A stretch of 64,000 nt of DNA from Leifsonia sp. 1010 (GCF_031455295.1 NZ_JAVDSL010000001.1:1-64000); one strand, 5' to 3'. Shown: positions 37,254 through 53,429, counted from the stretch's first letter. Program-made: numbers and translations. The notes: a model not told the origin generated them from the letters alone.

Positions 37254-38794
37254 TACCTCACCCCCGCGGAGTAGGTGTCGCCGTAGTCGGGACCGCTGGA
37301 AGCGAGTGGCACACCGAGCCCGCCCGCACCGTCGACGCGCTGGATGAGCCGTCCGATGCCCTCTGTATCGTGTGCCTTCTCCATCGCCGCCGCCCGCGTG
37401 ATCGTGCCGGCGTTGACGAGGTCTGCCAGATGCTGGTCCATCGTGTGCATGCCCGCGTCCTTACCAGCCTGCATCATGGAGGCGATCTGGTAGGTCTTGC
37501 CCTCACGAATCAGATTCGCGATGGCGGGCGTGATCATCAGGATCTCCGTCGCCACCGCTCGGCCGCGGCCGGAAGCCCGCTTCACCAGTGTCTGGCACAC
37601 GACGCCCTGCAGCGTGCCCGCGAGTTGCGCTCGCACCTGGTCCTGCTGGTGCGGCGGGAACACGTCGATGACGCGGTCGATCGTCTGGGCCGCATCCTGA
37701 GTGTGGAGGGTTGCGAAGACCAGGTGACCGGTCTCGGCCGCGGTCAGAGCCACGGAGATCGTCTCGAGGTCTCGAAGCTCTCCGATGAGGATCACATCGG
37801 GATCCTGCCGGAGCACGTGTTTGAGGGCGTTGTTGAAGCTGTGGGTGTCGTGTCCGACCTCACGCTGGTTGACGATCGCCCGCTTGTGCTTGTGCATGAA
37901 CTCGATCGGGTCTTCGACGGTCACGATGTGGTCGGCGCGAGTCGAGTTCACCAGGTCGATGAGAGCCGCAAGGGTCGTGGACTTTCCGGAGCCTGTGGGG
38001 CCGGTCACCAGCACCAACCCTCGGGGAAGCCCGGCGAAGCGTGCAATCTGCTCGGGTACCCCGAGATCGCGAAGCTGCTTGATCTCGGTCGGAATCAGTC
38101 GGAAGGCCGCACCCACCGACCCGCGCTGCTGATAGAGGTTGACGCGGAAGCGGGAGTTTGCAGAGATCGTGAATGCGAAGTCCAGCTCGAGCTCTCGCGA
38201 GAACATGTCTCGCTGACGATCTGTGAGGAGGCTGAAGAGCGCGCTCCTGGTTCGGTCGTGACTCCACGGCTCGCTCGCGCCGGCAGGAGTGAGCGCACCG
38301 TCGATCCGCACCATCGGTGGGGAGCCCGCGGTGACATGCAGATCCGAGGCACTCCGGTAGACGACCTCCCGCAAAGCCGCAACCAATTCGGCGTCCGCGT
38401 TCTCCAAGGCCGTACGCTCATCCGGCGTGAGCAGGGCCAGCTCGTCGGGCGCCGGCTCCGCAGATCCCTGAATCTGAGCGCCGACGACCTCGGGAGTGCC
38501 CTCTTGCGGCTGCGCCGCGCGTCGCCCGGCGGGCACCAATCGCACGGCTTCCACGGGCGCGTATCCGGGAGCCGCTGCCGTCGTCGTGCCGTCGAGAGGC
38601 CACACCGGGGCGGGCGCCACCGGTTCCGCCGGCACCGCATCCACCGGCGCACCCCACGTCGGCGGCGCGGCCAGCGGCACGCCCGGGCCCGGCGTCCAGC
38701 CCGCTGCGGTCGCACCTGGTGGGGTCACCGGGATCTCGTAGACCGGCTTGGCCGTCGGCGGCGGGAAGCCGCCCCAGCTGTCGTCGTTCGTCAT
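37253..38794 (-). CDS. pilT: pilus retraction ATPase PilT with Pro/Ala-rich extension
   Basis: A 513-residue hexameric ATPase that retracts pili. The PilT core begins near residue 130 (ALREVVYRSASDLHVTAGSPP) and has Walker A GPTGSGKSTT (about 262), the Asp box, Walker B DPDVILIGELRD, the His box TLHTQDA and a variant of the C-terminal AIRNLIRE motif (AIANLIREGK). Residues 1-125 are a Pro/Ala-rich linker absent from E. coli or Pseudomonas PilT. It lies eight bases after pilB and overlaps pilC by one base. Confidence 0.95.
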   Translation of the reverse strand: MTNDDSWGGFPPPTAKPVYEIPVTPPGATAAGWTPGPGVPLAAPPTWGAPVDAVPAEPVAPAPVWPLDGTTTAAAPGYAPVEAVRLVPAGRRAAQPQEGTPEVVGAQIQGSAEPAPDELALLTPDERTALENADAELVAALREVVYRSASDLHVTAGSPPMVRIDGALTPAGASEPWSHDRTRSALFSLLTDRQRDMFSRELELDFAFTISANSRFRVNLYQQRGSVGAAFRLIPTEIKQLRDLGVPEQIARFAGLPRGLVLVTGPTGSGKSTTLAALIDLVNSTRADHIVTVEDPIEFMHKHKRAIVNQREVGHDTHSFNNALKHVLRQDPDVILIGELRDLETISVALTAAETGHLVFATLHTQDAAQTIDRVIDVFPPHQQDQVRAQLAGTLQGVVCQTLVKRASGRGRAVATEILMITPAIANLIREGKTYQIASMMQAGKDAGMHTMDQHLADLVNAGTITRAAAMEKAHDTEGIGRLIQRVDGAGGLGVPLASSGPDYGDTYSAGVR

Positions 38795-38802
38795 GTGCCC
38801 TC

Positions 38803-40467
38803 CTAGGCGACCACTCGCAGGATTTCTTCGATGGATGTAAGGCCGAGCTTGACCTTCTCCCAGCCGTCCTCGCGCAGGGTGAGCATCCCCTGTTCACGGG
38901 CTGCGCGGCCGATCTCGGCGCTCGACGCACGCTCGACGGCGAGGCGTTCGATGTCCTCGGTCACCGCCATGACCTCGTGCACCGCGATGCGGCCGCGGTA
39001 GCCCGTGTTCGAGCAGGCAGGGCATCCGACGGGGACGAACATCGTCGGCGGCGTGCCATCCGCGGATACGGGGAACCGCATCCGCCGCAGGTCGTCGTGT
39101 GCGTACGCCCCCGGCTGCTTGCACCGGTCGCACAGGCGGCGGGCGAGGCGCTGGGCGACCACGCAGTCGAGCGCGGAGCCGACGAGGAAGGGCTCGATGT
39201 CCATCTCGGTCAGTCGCGTTACGGCGCTGGGAGCGTCGTTGGTGTGCAGGGTCGACAGCACGAGGTGGCCGGTGAGGGATGCCTCGATCGCGATCTGCGC
39301 GGTCTCGTGGTCGCGGATCTCACCCAGCAGCACCACGTCCGGGTCGGAGCGCAGGATGCTGCGCAGAGCGCTGGCGAAGGTGAGGCCCGCCTTCGGGTTC
39401 ACCTGCACCTGGTTGATGCCTGGCATGCGGTACTCGACCGGGTCCTCGACGGTGATGACGTTGATCTCCGGGCGCGCGACCGCATTGAGCGTCGTGTAGA
39501 GGGTGGTCGACTTGCCGGAACCCGTCGGGCCGGTGACGAGGATCATTCCGTACGGCTTCGAGTACGACTCCCGGTAGGTCTCGAAGTTGCGCTCCAGCAG
39601 GTTCAAGTCCCCCAGCGTCATGCCGGTGTTGGTGTTGTCCAGGATTCGCATGACGACCTTTTCGCCCCACACCGTCGGCAACGTGGCGACACGGAGATCG
39701 ATCTGGCGGCCGCCGTGCACGACCGACATGCGGCCGTCCTGCGGCTTGCGACGTTCCGCGATGTCGATGTCCGACATGATCTTGAGGCGCGAGATGACAC
39801 CGTTCTGGATGCTCTTCGGCGCCGACTGCATGGCGTGGAGCACACCGTCGATGCGGTAACGGACCCGGACATCGTGCTCGGCCGGCTCGATGTGGATGTC
39901 GGATGCGTGGTCCTGGATCGCCTGGCTCACCAGCAGATTCACGAAGCGGACGATCGGGGCGTCGTCGTCCGACGACTCGGACACCGCCGTGTCCTCTGAC
40001 GGCGCGGTCTCCTCTTCCAGGGTGGAGGTCAGGTCGCTCAGCTCGTCGTCCGCCCGGATGTACCGGTCGATCGCCGCGCGGAGGTCGGCCTCCTCGGCGA
40101 CGGCAGCCGCGACGTTCAGCCGTGACGCAGCGCGCACGTCGTCGATGGCGAAGACGTTGCCCGGGTCTGCCATGGCGACGACGATCATCCCGTCGGCCGT
40201 CCCGATGGGGAGGACCGTATGGCGGCGGCAGATCGCGCCCGGGATGAGAGCGACGGCCGCGCGATCGACGGGATAGTCCGCGAGTTCGACGAACGAAAGA
40301 CCGGCCTGGGCGGCGCGGGCGCGTGCCAGCTGGGCGGAGGAGATGGCGCCGCGCGCCATGAGCTCACGGACGACGGCCTCATCGGCCGTCGGCTCGGTCG
40401 CTACGCGGTCGAGGTACTCGATCGGCAGGTGGCCGTGGAGGATGAGGATCTCGGTCATGGACGCCAC
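38803..40467 (-). CDS. pilB: pilus extension ATPase PilB
   Basis: A 554-residue GspE/PilB motor that drives pilin polymerisation. An N-terminal T2SSE domain (residues about 20-145) precedes an acidic linker and the ATPase: Walker A GPTGSGKSTT (about 313), Asp box, Walker B DPDVVLLGEIRD, His box TLHTNDA. A four-cysteine zinc site is at CDRC and CPAC (about 442 and 488). The GTG start at 40467 lies five bases after AAGGAGG. It is the first gene of the pilus operon. Confidence 0.95.
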   Translation of the reverse strand: MASMTEILILHGHLPIEYLDRVATEPTADEAVVRELMARGAISSAQLARARAAQAGLSFVELADYPVDRAAVALIPGAICRRHTVLPIGTADGMIVVAMADPGNVFAIDDVRAASRLNVAAAVAEEADLRAAIDRYIRADDELSDLTSTLEEETAPSEDTAVSESSDDDAPIVRFVNLLVSQAIQDHASDIHIEPAEHDVRVRYRIDGVLHAMQSAPKSIQNGVISRLKIMSDIDIAERRKPQDGRMSVVHGGRQIDLRVATLPTVWGEKVVMRILDNTNTGMTLGDLNLLERNFETYRESYSKPYGMILVTGPTGSGKSTTLYTTLNAVARPEINVITVEDPVEYRMPGINQVQVNPKAGLTFASALRSILRSDPDVVLLGEIRDHETAQIAIEASLTGHLVLSTLHTNDAPSAVTRLTEMDIEPFLVGSALDCVVAQRLARRLCDRCKQPGAYAHDDLRRMRFPVSADGTPPTMFVPVGCPACSNTGYRGRIAVHEVMAVTEDIERLAVERASSAEIGRAAREQGMLTLREDGWEKVKLGLTSIEEILRVVA

Positions 40468-40559
40468 GGGGACCTCCTTCGGGCGCTGCCGACGCGGGTC
40501 GGGGAACGGCAGACCCCACCGGTCAGGGGCGAGAACTCCCTGGTCGGGTGGGCGTAGTC

Positions 40560-40587
40560 ACCCTATTCAGCGGGGCGAACAGGACAA
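40560..40587 (-). promoter_or_regulatory. candidate pilus operon promoter
   Basis: On the minus strand TTGTCC (40582-40587) and TAGGGT (40560-40565) are separated by 16 bases, about 95 bases upstream of pilB. The hexamers are moderate matches; no better promoter is seen in the gap. Confidence 0.4.
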
Positions 40588-40590
40588 CAG

Positions 40591-40636
40591 ACCCGCGTGA
40601 GGGTGCCACACCGGTGGGGGGCACCCGCTCGCGGGT
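40591..40636 (-). terminator. terminator after the 74-aa gene
   Basis: Nested stems ACCCGCG/CGCGGGT (40591-40597, 40630-40636) and GGGTGCC/GGCACCC (40601-40607, 40620-40626) form a long hairpin followed on the minus strand by TCTGTTGTCCTGTT. It separates the upstream gene from the pilus operon promoter. Confidence 0.65.
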
Positions 40637-40711
40637 CGTGCATCCATCGTCTCCGGAGGCTGCCGCCGCACGCCAGAGCGCCGACGCACGATAATGCCGG
40701 TGAACTAGCCC

Positions 40712-40936
40712 TCAGCCGAGCTTCCCGCGGCGGCTCGCCAGGTACACGAGAACGCCGGCGACGACCGCGCAGCCCATCGTCGTCAGCCAGTACGGGAGGG
40801 TCGCAGCGGCGTGGCCCGAGACGGCCTGCGCGATGCCCACGACGAAGCTCACCACGGCGACGACCAGCAGCACGGCTCCGAAGCCGAGCATGGCCCGCCC
40901 GACGGTGTCCGTGTACTGCAAGAGCTGACGCCACAT
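40712..40936 (-). CDS. small two-helix membrane protein
   Basis: A 74-residue protein with two membrane segments (about residues 16-40 and 47-67) and a basic end (ASRRGKLG). I do not recognise a family. It lies alone between rpoC and the pilus operon, with a hairpin behind it, and its upstream region overlaps the end of the rpoC terminator, so it may depend on a promoter in the 40 bases between or on read-through. Confidence 0.65.
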   Translation of the reverse strand: MWRQLLQYTDTVGRAMLGFGAVLLVVAVVSFVVGIAQAVSGHAAATLPYWLTTMGCAVVAGVLVYLASRRGKLG

Positions 40937-40975
40937 GCTCCCATTCTCCCAGGTCGAACGGGGCGGGAACGACGA

Positions 40976-41004
40976 AGGCCCCCGGCGCAGTGCGCCGGGG
41001 GCCT
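40976..41004 (-). terminator. rpoBC terminator
   Basis: A perfect 13-bp stem AGGCCCCCGGCGC/GCGCCGGGGGCCT with a 3-base loop starts 15 bases after the rpoC stop and is followed on the minus strand by TCGTCGTT. Confidence 0.85.
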
Positions 41005-41018
41005 CGTCGTACGGGACC

Positions 41019-44894
<3,876 letters not shown>

Positions 44895-44941
44895 TGTTCC
44901 TTCTCTCCTATGGAAGATTCGTCAGTAGGTCTGGCTGCCGC

Positions 44942-48439
<3,498 letters not shown>

Positions 48440-48879
48440 GGAAATAACCTCCGGGGCCCCGTCGGGCCAGTTACTGTCGGTCGTGTATCTATCAGGACGA
48501 GAACTCCCAGTCACGTCGCGCTGCCGTATCTGACCCGAAAGAACGGGCCCAGGCACACGCGGAGAAAGTCAGAGCCGACCGCAATATGAAGGCAGAAGTT
48601 TGACTGGGAGCGCAAAGAACAACTATATGTCAATCGGACGCGCCGTGTCCAGTCTTTTCTTGACCGGAGACACGTCCTGATGTATAACGCGACCGCCGCG
48701 GTGCTATTCCCCGCGCTCCCTGTCGGAATTTCGGCCGGTCGGAGGCACATTTCGAGCCGAGGCGCCGTAGTGGGCACCGTCGGAGATTCGGACGCGATCC
48801 GGCCCGAACTCCATCCGCACCGCGGTGCGTCGGAGATTCGAACGATTCATACCTACGCTGGCGGGCGCGTCGCCGCGGG
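48440..48879 (-). other. rpoBC leader and upstream region
   Basis: No gene is supported here. The first 180 bases form the rpoB leader, which holds a 10-bp inverted repeat (48504-48513 with 48601-48610). Upstream of the promoter are two copies of a 17-bp motif starting CGTCGGAGATTCG (48778-48794 and 48828-48844, 16 of 17 identical) 50 bases apart. Their function is unknown. Confidence 0.6.
48622..48651 (-). promoter_or_regulatory. rpoBC promoter
   Basis: On the minus strand TGGACA (48646-48651) and TATAGT (48622-48627) are 18 bases apart, each one or two mismatches from consensus. The expected start is near 48615, leaving a leader of about 175 bases. Confidence 0.65.
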
Positions 48880-49959
48880 TCAGGTGCGGTGGGAGCGGTA
48901 GGTCGGGAGGGTGTCCACGGTGGCGATCACGGCCTCCTCGCGTGAGCGGGGCGCCCAGCCGAGCACGCTGATCGCCTTCTGCGCGGTGGCGCGGCGCGCC
49001 GTCCCGATGTCGGGGAGCGAGTCGCGGACGCGCCGGCTGAAGGGGGCGGCCGCCCGCAGCATCCACTCGGGCATCAGCTTGGTGCTGACCCGGCGCCCTG
49101 CCGCCTCGCCGAGGTGACCGCGGATCAGCAGCGCGACCTCCTGCGCCGACATGACCTCGCCGGCGATGGCGAGGAAACGCTGACCTGCCGCCTCCGGCCG
49201 CGTCATGGCGAGGAGGTGCAACGCGGCGACGTCGCGCACGTCGACGATGCCGAAGTGCACGTCGGGGAGGCGAGGGAGGCGCCCCTCCTTCAGCAGGCGG
49301 ACGAGCTCGACCGAGGTGGAGATGTCCGGGCCGAGCACCGGCCCGAGGATGCCGACCGGGTTCACGGTCGCGAGCTCGAGGTCTCCGCCCTCCGCGGCGA
49401 CGAAGGCCCACGCCGCGCGCTCGGCGATGGTCTTCGACTGCACGTACGGGCTCAGCCGGCGGCCGCTGTCGAGGTCGGTCCAGTCCTCCTCGGTGAAGGG
49501 CCGGTCGGTCGGGGGATGCCCGTAGCCGACCGCCGCGAAGGATGAGGTGAGCACGACGCGCTCGACGCCGCCGTCGCGGGCGGCGCGCAGCACGCGCAGG
49601 GCGCCGTCGCGCGCCGGGATGATCAGGTCGTCCGCGTTCTTCGGCTGGGAGGACGGGAACGGCGAGGCCACGTGCAGGACGAAGCGGCACCCCGCGACGG
49701 CATCGCCCCATCCGCCGTCCGAGGTCAGGTCGGCGATCGCGAACTCGAGCCGGTCGACCGGGTCGTCGACACCGCCAGCCGCGAGCTGCTGGCGGACGTC
49801 CGCGGCACGGGCCGGTGTGCGGATCGTGGTGCGCACCCGGTAGCCGGCGTCGAGCAGCGCGAGGATGCAGTGCGCGCCGAGGAATCCGGAGCCGCCGGTC
49901 ACGAGCACCAGGTCGGCGGCGGGAGTGGATGGCGGGGTGGCCGCGTTCGGGTCGCTCAC
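48880..49959 (-). CDS. NAD(P)-dependent epimerase/reductase, extended SDR
   Basis: A 359-residue extended short-chain dehydrogenase of the dihydroflavonol-reductase-like group. The nucleotide-binding motif TGGSGFLGAHC is near residue 20, TSSFAAVG supplies the active-site Ser, and YVQSK the Tyr/Lys pair. The true substrate cannot be read from the sequence; such enzymes reduce aldehydes or ketones or act on sugar-like substrates. The GTG at 49959 has AAGGA at seven bases. It is downstream of the two-component genes on the same strand, after a 52-base gap. Confidence 0.9.
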   Translation of the reverse strand: MSDPNAATPPSTPAADLVLVTGGSGFLGAHCILALLDAGYRVRTTIRTPARAADVRQQLAAGGVDDPVDRLEFAIADLTSDGGWGDAVAGCRFVLHVASPFPSSQPKNADDLIIPARDGALRVLRAARDGGVERVVLTSSFAAVGYGHPPTDRPFTEEDWTDLDSGRRLSPYVQSKTIAERAAWAFVAAEGGDLELATVNPVGILGPVLGPDISTSVELVRLLKEGRLPRLPDVHFGIVDVRDVAALHLLAMTRPEAAGQRFLAIAGEVMSAQEVALLIRGHLGEAAGRRVSTKLMPEWMLRAAAPFSRRVRDSLPDIGTARRATAQKAISVLGWAPRSREEAVIATVDTLPTYRSHRT

Positions 49960-50011
49960 TCCCCCATCCTTCCCCCGGGCCCCGCCGTTGGGAAGCGGCA
50001 CCGGCCTCCCG

Positions 50012-50680
50012 TCACGAGCGGACGAGCGCGATCGCCTGCGCGCGGTCGCGCACGGCGAGCTTCGCGAAGATCGCGTTGATGTGCGTCTTGACCGTCGCGA
50101 CACTGACGAAGAGCGTCCGCGCGATCTCAGCGTTGCTCAGGCCGTCGCCGATCAAGGCGAGGACTTCGGCCTCGCGCCGCGTCAGGGAAGGGAAGCGGGC
50201 GAGCAGGGCGCCTGCCGCATCCACCTCGGCGACGGGAGCGGGCGCAGCGCCGGTGAGCGCGCCGATCACGCGCGCGCCGACCTCCGGCGCGAGGGTCGTC
50301 TGCCCGCTGGCGACGGCACGCACGGCCGCGGCGAGCTCGGCGCGGCCGGCGTCCTTCGTCAGGTAGCCGCGCGCTCCCGCCCGCAACGCGCCGACGATCG
50401 ACTCGTCGTCGGCGTACGTGGTGAGGATGAGCACCGCGGTCTCCGGTGCGACCTCGCGCACGCGGGCGGTCGCCGCTGCGCCGTCGAGCACCGGCATCCG
50501 CAGGTCCATGAGCAGGACGTCGGGGCGCGCGGCCACGGCGAGCGCGACCGCCTCCTCGCCGTCCGCCGCCTCGCCGACCACCTCGATGTCGGGCAGCAGA
50601 CCGAGCACGGTGACCAGCCCGTCGCGGATGATCGCCTGGTCGTCGGCGACGGCGACACGGATGCGCAGGTCGCCAGTCAC
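50012..50680 (-). CDS. NarL/LuxR-family response regulator
   Basis: A 222-residue response regulator. Receiver domain: acidic pair Asp13/Asp14, phospho-acceptor Asp59 (LLMDLRMPV), Thr87/88 and Lys109 (YLTKD). The C-terminal LuxR helix-turn-helix is LTRREAEVLALIGDGLSNAEI with the recognition helix VSVATVKTHINAIFAKL. The GTG start overlaps the kinase stop (GTGA), so the pair is translated together. Target genes are not evident. Confidence 0.96.
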   Translation of the reverse strand: MTGDLRIRVAVADDQAIIRDGLVTVLGLLPDIEVVGEAADGEEAVALAVAARPDVLLMDLRMPVLDGAAATARVREVAPETAVLILTTYADDESIVGALRAGARGYLTKDAGRAELAAAVRAVASGQTTLAPEVGARVIGALTGAAPAPVAEVDAAGALLARFPSLTRREAEVLALIGDGLSNAEIARTLFVSVATVKTHINAIFAKLAVRDRAQAIALVRS

Positions 50681-51825
50681 CGCAGCATCGCCTCCGCCGT
50701 CAGGACGAACCGGCCGTCGGCCGCGACGGCCTGCACCGAGCCGCCGGCCGGGAGCGCGGCGAAGCGCTCGCGCATCCCCTCGAGCCCGTACCGGCCGCCG
50801 GATGCGGCGAGCGCCGATGCCCCGGCCCCGCCCGTGAGCGGATTGGAAACGATGAGGCGCACGCGGTCATCCTGCCAGACCAGCTCGGCCGCGACCGGCT
50901 CGCCTGGCGCATGCTTGCGGGCGTTGCTCAGCGCTTCCTGGAGGGCGCGCTGCAGCGCCTCGGCCTGCTGCGCGCTGAGCTCCACGCCGTCGCCCGTCAC
51001 CCCGAGCTGCGCCCGCCCGCCGAGTGAACGGTGCGCGGCGATCAGCTCGTCCAAGGCGGCCCGCAGCACGGCGGGCGGTACCGGCGCGGCGCCGACCGCG
51101 GCGGGCTCGCGCAGGGTGGCGACGGCGCGACGGGCCTCAGCGAGCCCGTCGGCGGCCAGGCCGCGGGCGGCGACCACCCGCGAGCGGGCACCGTCGGTGT
51201 CGCCGGATTCGAGGAGGGCGTCCACCGCATCCAGCTGGATGACGAGGCCGCCGAGGCTGTGCGCCAGCACGTCGTGGAGATCGCGCGCGATGGCGATGCG
51301 CGACGCCTCCTCCTTCATCGCGACCGCGCGCTCGCGGAGGAGGACGGCCTGCTCCTCCGCCACCCGGAACTGCCGCCTGCTGAGACCGGCGAAGACGGCC
51401 AGCAGGATCCCGCCCATCATGGCGAGGAGGTTCGGGATGTCGGTGCCGGCGGGCACGGCGCCGAGAGCGACCAGGGCGATGCCGACGCCGCCGACGAGCA
51501 GTCCGAGCCACAGCGGATCCCGTGGGTCGCCGAGTACGACGAGCACGCCGATCGCCGCGGGGACGACGGTCAGCCCGTCCGTGGGCGCCGCGACGACCGC
51601 GCCTACGACCACAAGGACCACCGCGCAGACGAAAGCGGCGCGACGGAGCCCCGCCTTCGCCAGCGCGCTGCGCACCACCCACAGCACCACGGAGATCAGC
51701 CCGAGCACGAGCACCCACACCGGGCGGTGCTCGGTGTGGGTGCGGACGAGCGCGTAGCCGATGGCCGCGGCGCCCACCGCGGTCAGGGCCACGGCGAGCC
51801 AGCTGGGGCGGACGGAGACGTTCAC
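50677..51825 (-). CDS. DesK/LiaS-type sensor histidine kinase
   Basis: A 382-residue membrane kinase. Five or six membrane helices occupy residues 8-150, followed by a HisKA_3 domain with the phospho-acceptor His184 (RDLHDVLAHSLGG) and a HATPase domain with N box EALSNARKHA and G box GGRYGLEGMRERF. There is no large outside sensor domain, so it probably senses a signal within the membrane. It starts with GTG and is coupled to the regulator at 50012-50680. Confidence 0.95.
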   Translation of the reverse strand: MNVSVRPSWLAVALTAVGAAAIGYALVRTHTEHRPVWVLVLGLISVVLWVVRSALAKAGLRRAAFVCAVVLVVVGAVVAAPTDGLTVVPAAIGVLVVLGDPRDPLWLGLLVGGVGIALVALGAVPAGTDIPNLLAMMGGILLAVFAGLSRRQFRVAEEQAVLLRERAVAMKEEASRIAIARDLHDVLAHSLGGLVIQLDAVDALLESGDTDGARSRVVAARGLAADGLAEARRAVATLREPAAVGAAPVPPAVLRAALDELIAAHRSLGGRAQLGVTGDGVELSAQQAEALQRALQEALSNARKHAPGEPVAAELVWQDDRVRLIVSNPLTGGAGASALAASGGRYGLEGMRERFAALPAGGSVQAVAADGRFVLTAEAMLR

Positions 51826-51865
51826 TCGACCATCTTGCTGCTCACCGGGACCCGGGGCCGCCGTA

Positions 51866-52381
51866 TCACGCGGCGAGGGCGGCGTGGCGGTCGAGGCGAG
51901 CAGCGAAGACCGCGGTGCGCGCGAGACGGTTCGCCGCGAAGATCAGCAGGATGATGCCGGTCGCGGCGGCCAGGTGCGAGCCGGCCTGCGCTGCGAGCAC
52001 ATCCACTCCGACGCGGACGGCGATGACGACCACCCAGAGCACCAGCCCGAGCACGCCGGTGCGCGACTCGTAGACGGCGACCTCGGACGGGTTCTTGCCC
52101 ATGACGGGCTCGGGCAGCCGACGGAAGTGCGCGATGCCGCCGATCCACGCACCGATGGCAAGGGACAGCACCAGCTCGCCGGCGACCACCGCGATGTCGA
52201 GTGGCGTGATGGTCGTCGGCTTCACCTGCTGCATGAGCAGCACGGCGCCCACGACGGCGAGGATGCCGGGCATCCGCCACATCTTGGCGATCACCACCGG
52301 TCGCCAGGTCAGCTGCCGGTAGCCGACCCATCCGATGAGCAACAGGATGAGGAGAGCGTTGCCGAGAGTCTGAACGGTCAT
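51866..52381 (-). CDS. membrane protein, DUF1453/CcdC-like
   Basis: A 171-residue protein with four to five membrane segments (about residues 5-20, 38-52, 62-82, 108-128 and 135-152). The pattern of short loops and the HFRRLPEPVMGKN loop before the fourth helix resembles small CcdC/DUF1453 proteins; that assignment is tentative. It precedes the two-component genes by 40 bases on the same strand and may share their transcript, making it a candidate partner or target of the kinase. Confidence 0.8.
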   Translation of the reverse strand: MTVQTLGNALLILLLIGWVGYRQLTWRPVVIAKMWRMPGILAVVGAVLLMQQVKPTTITPLDIAVVAGELVLSLAIGAWIGGIAHFRRLPEPVMGKNPSEVAVYESRTGVLGLVLWVVVIAVRVGVDVLAAQAGSHLAAATGIILLIFAANRLARTAVFAARLDRHAALAA

Positions 52382-52520
52382 GATCGCCTTTCTGAGCGAG
52401 AGAACGGGCCGGAGTCTCCGGCACCACTCCAGCGTCGCGTCCCGCCGCGCCGGGCGGCACCGCCCTCGGGTGGAGGTCGGGTGGAGATCGCGGGTGGAGA
52501 CCTGTGCGCATCCACCGCGA

Positions 52521-52526
52521 CTAGGC
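52521..52526 (+). promoter_or_regulatory. -10 box for leaderless SpeE-like gene
   Basis: TAGGCT lies about seven bases before the GTG start at 52534, in place of any ribosome site. This suggests a leaderless message. Confidence 0.45.
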
Positions 52527-52533
52527 TGCCGGT

Positions 52534-53415
52534 GTGTCTCCGAACCCGACCCCCCAGAACCCCTCGGTCGTCCTCTCGGAGAGCGGCTACCTGGCGACCG
52601 TGGAGCCCGACCGGTTCGTGCCCGGCGCCTACCAGCTCGTCGTCGACGGCACGCCGCAGTCGCATGTGAACCTCGACGATCCGTCGCAGCTGTTCTTCGA
52701 GTACATCCAGCGGATGGGCAATGTCATCGACCTGATCGGCGAGCCGGGCCAGCCCATCACGGCCGTGCACCTCGGGGCCGGCGCGCTGACGCTCCCGCGG
52801 TACATCGCCTATACGCGCCCCGGTTCGCGGCAGCAGGTCGTGGAGCTCGAGAGCCGTCTGGTGGACCTGGTGCGCGAGCAGCTCCCGCTCCCCCGCTACG
52901 CGCAGATCCGTATCCGCCACGGCGACGCCCGCGAGGTCGTCGGCAAGCTGCCGAACGGCTTGCGCGGCGAGGTCGATCTGCTCGTGGTGGACATCTTCAG
53001 CGGGTCGCGCACGCCCGCGCACGTCACGAGCGCCGAGTTCTACCGCTCGGCAGTCTCGCTGCTGAAGCCGGATGGCATCGTGCTCGTGAACGTCGCGGAC
53101 GGGCCGCCGCTCAGCTTCGCCCGCAGCCAGGTGTCCACCCTCGGCTCCGTCGTCGAGAACGTCGCGGCGCTCGCCGAGACGCAGGTGCTGAAGGGTCGCC
53201 GGTTCGGGAACGTCGTGCTGGTCGGATCGAACTCGCCGCTCCCCCTCGAGTGGCTGCCGCGCCTGCTGGCGAGCGGGCCGCATCCCGCGAAGGCCGTGGC
53301 CGGCGAGGAGCTGCGGACGTTCGCCGCGGGCGCGCCGATCGTGACCGATGCGACCAGCGTGCCGTCGCCGCCTCCCGCGCGCAGCATCTTCCAGAGCGGC
53401 ACTCGCCGCGACTGA
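52534..53415 (+). CDS. spermidine synthase-like methyltransferase-fold protein
   Basis: A 293-residue protein with the Rossmann fold of the SpeE family. The nucleotide-binding loop is VHLGAGALTLPRYIAYTRPG, followed by VVELESRLVDLVRE and the catalytic-region VDLLVVDIFSGSRTPAHVTS. Residues needed for polyamine aminopropyl transfer are not clearly conserved, as in many actinobacterial relatives whose reaction is unknown. I start at GTG 52534. It is convergent with pxpC, with only a 14-base gap. Confidence 0.88.
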   Translation: MSPNPTPQNPSVVLSESGYLATVEPDRFVPGAYQLVVDGTPQSHVNLDDPSQLFFEYIQRMGNVIDLIGEPGQPITAVHLGAGALTLPRYIAYTRPGSRQQVVELESRLVDLVREQLPLPRYAQIRIRHGDAREVVGKLPNGLRGEVDLLVVDIFSGSRTPAHVTSAEFYRSAVSLLKPDGIVLVNVADGPPLSFARSQVSTLGSVVENVAALAETQVLKGRRFGNVVLVGSNSPLPLEWLPRLLASGPHPAKAVAGEELRTFAAGAPIVTDATSVPSPPPARSIFQSGTRRD

Positions 53416-53429
53416 GTCTCGCGGCGCGG

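Noticed and set aside
48628-48633. TTGACA hexamer (minus) in the rpoB promoter region
   Set aside because: No -10 at the right distance; the TGGACA/TATAGT pair just upstream fits better.
48680-48901. 73-codon plus-strand frame upstream of rpoB
   Set aside because: No ribosome site, mixed third positions, and it spans the repeat region and the end of the epimerase gene.
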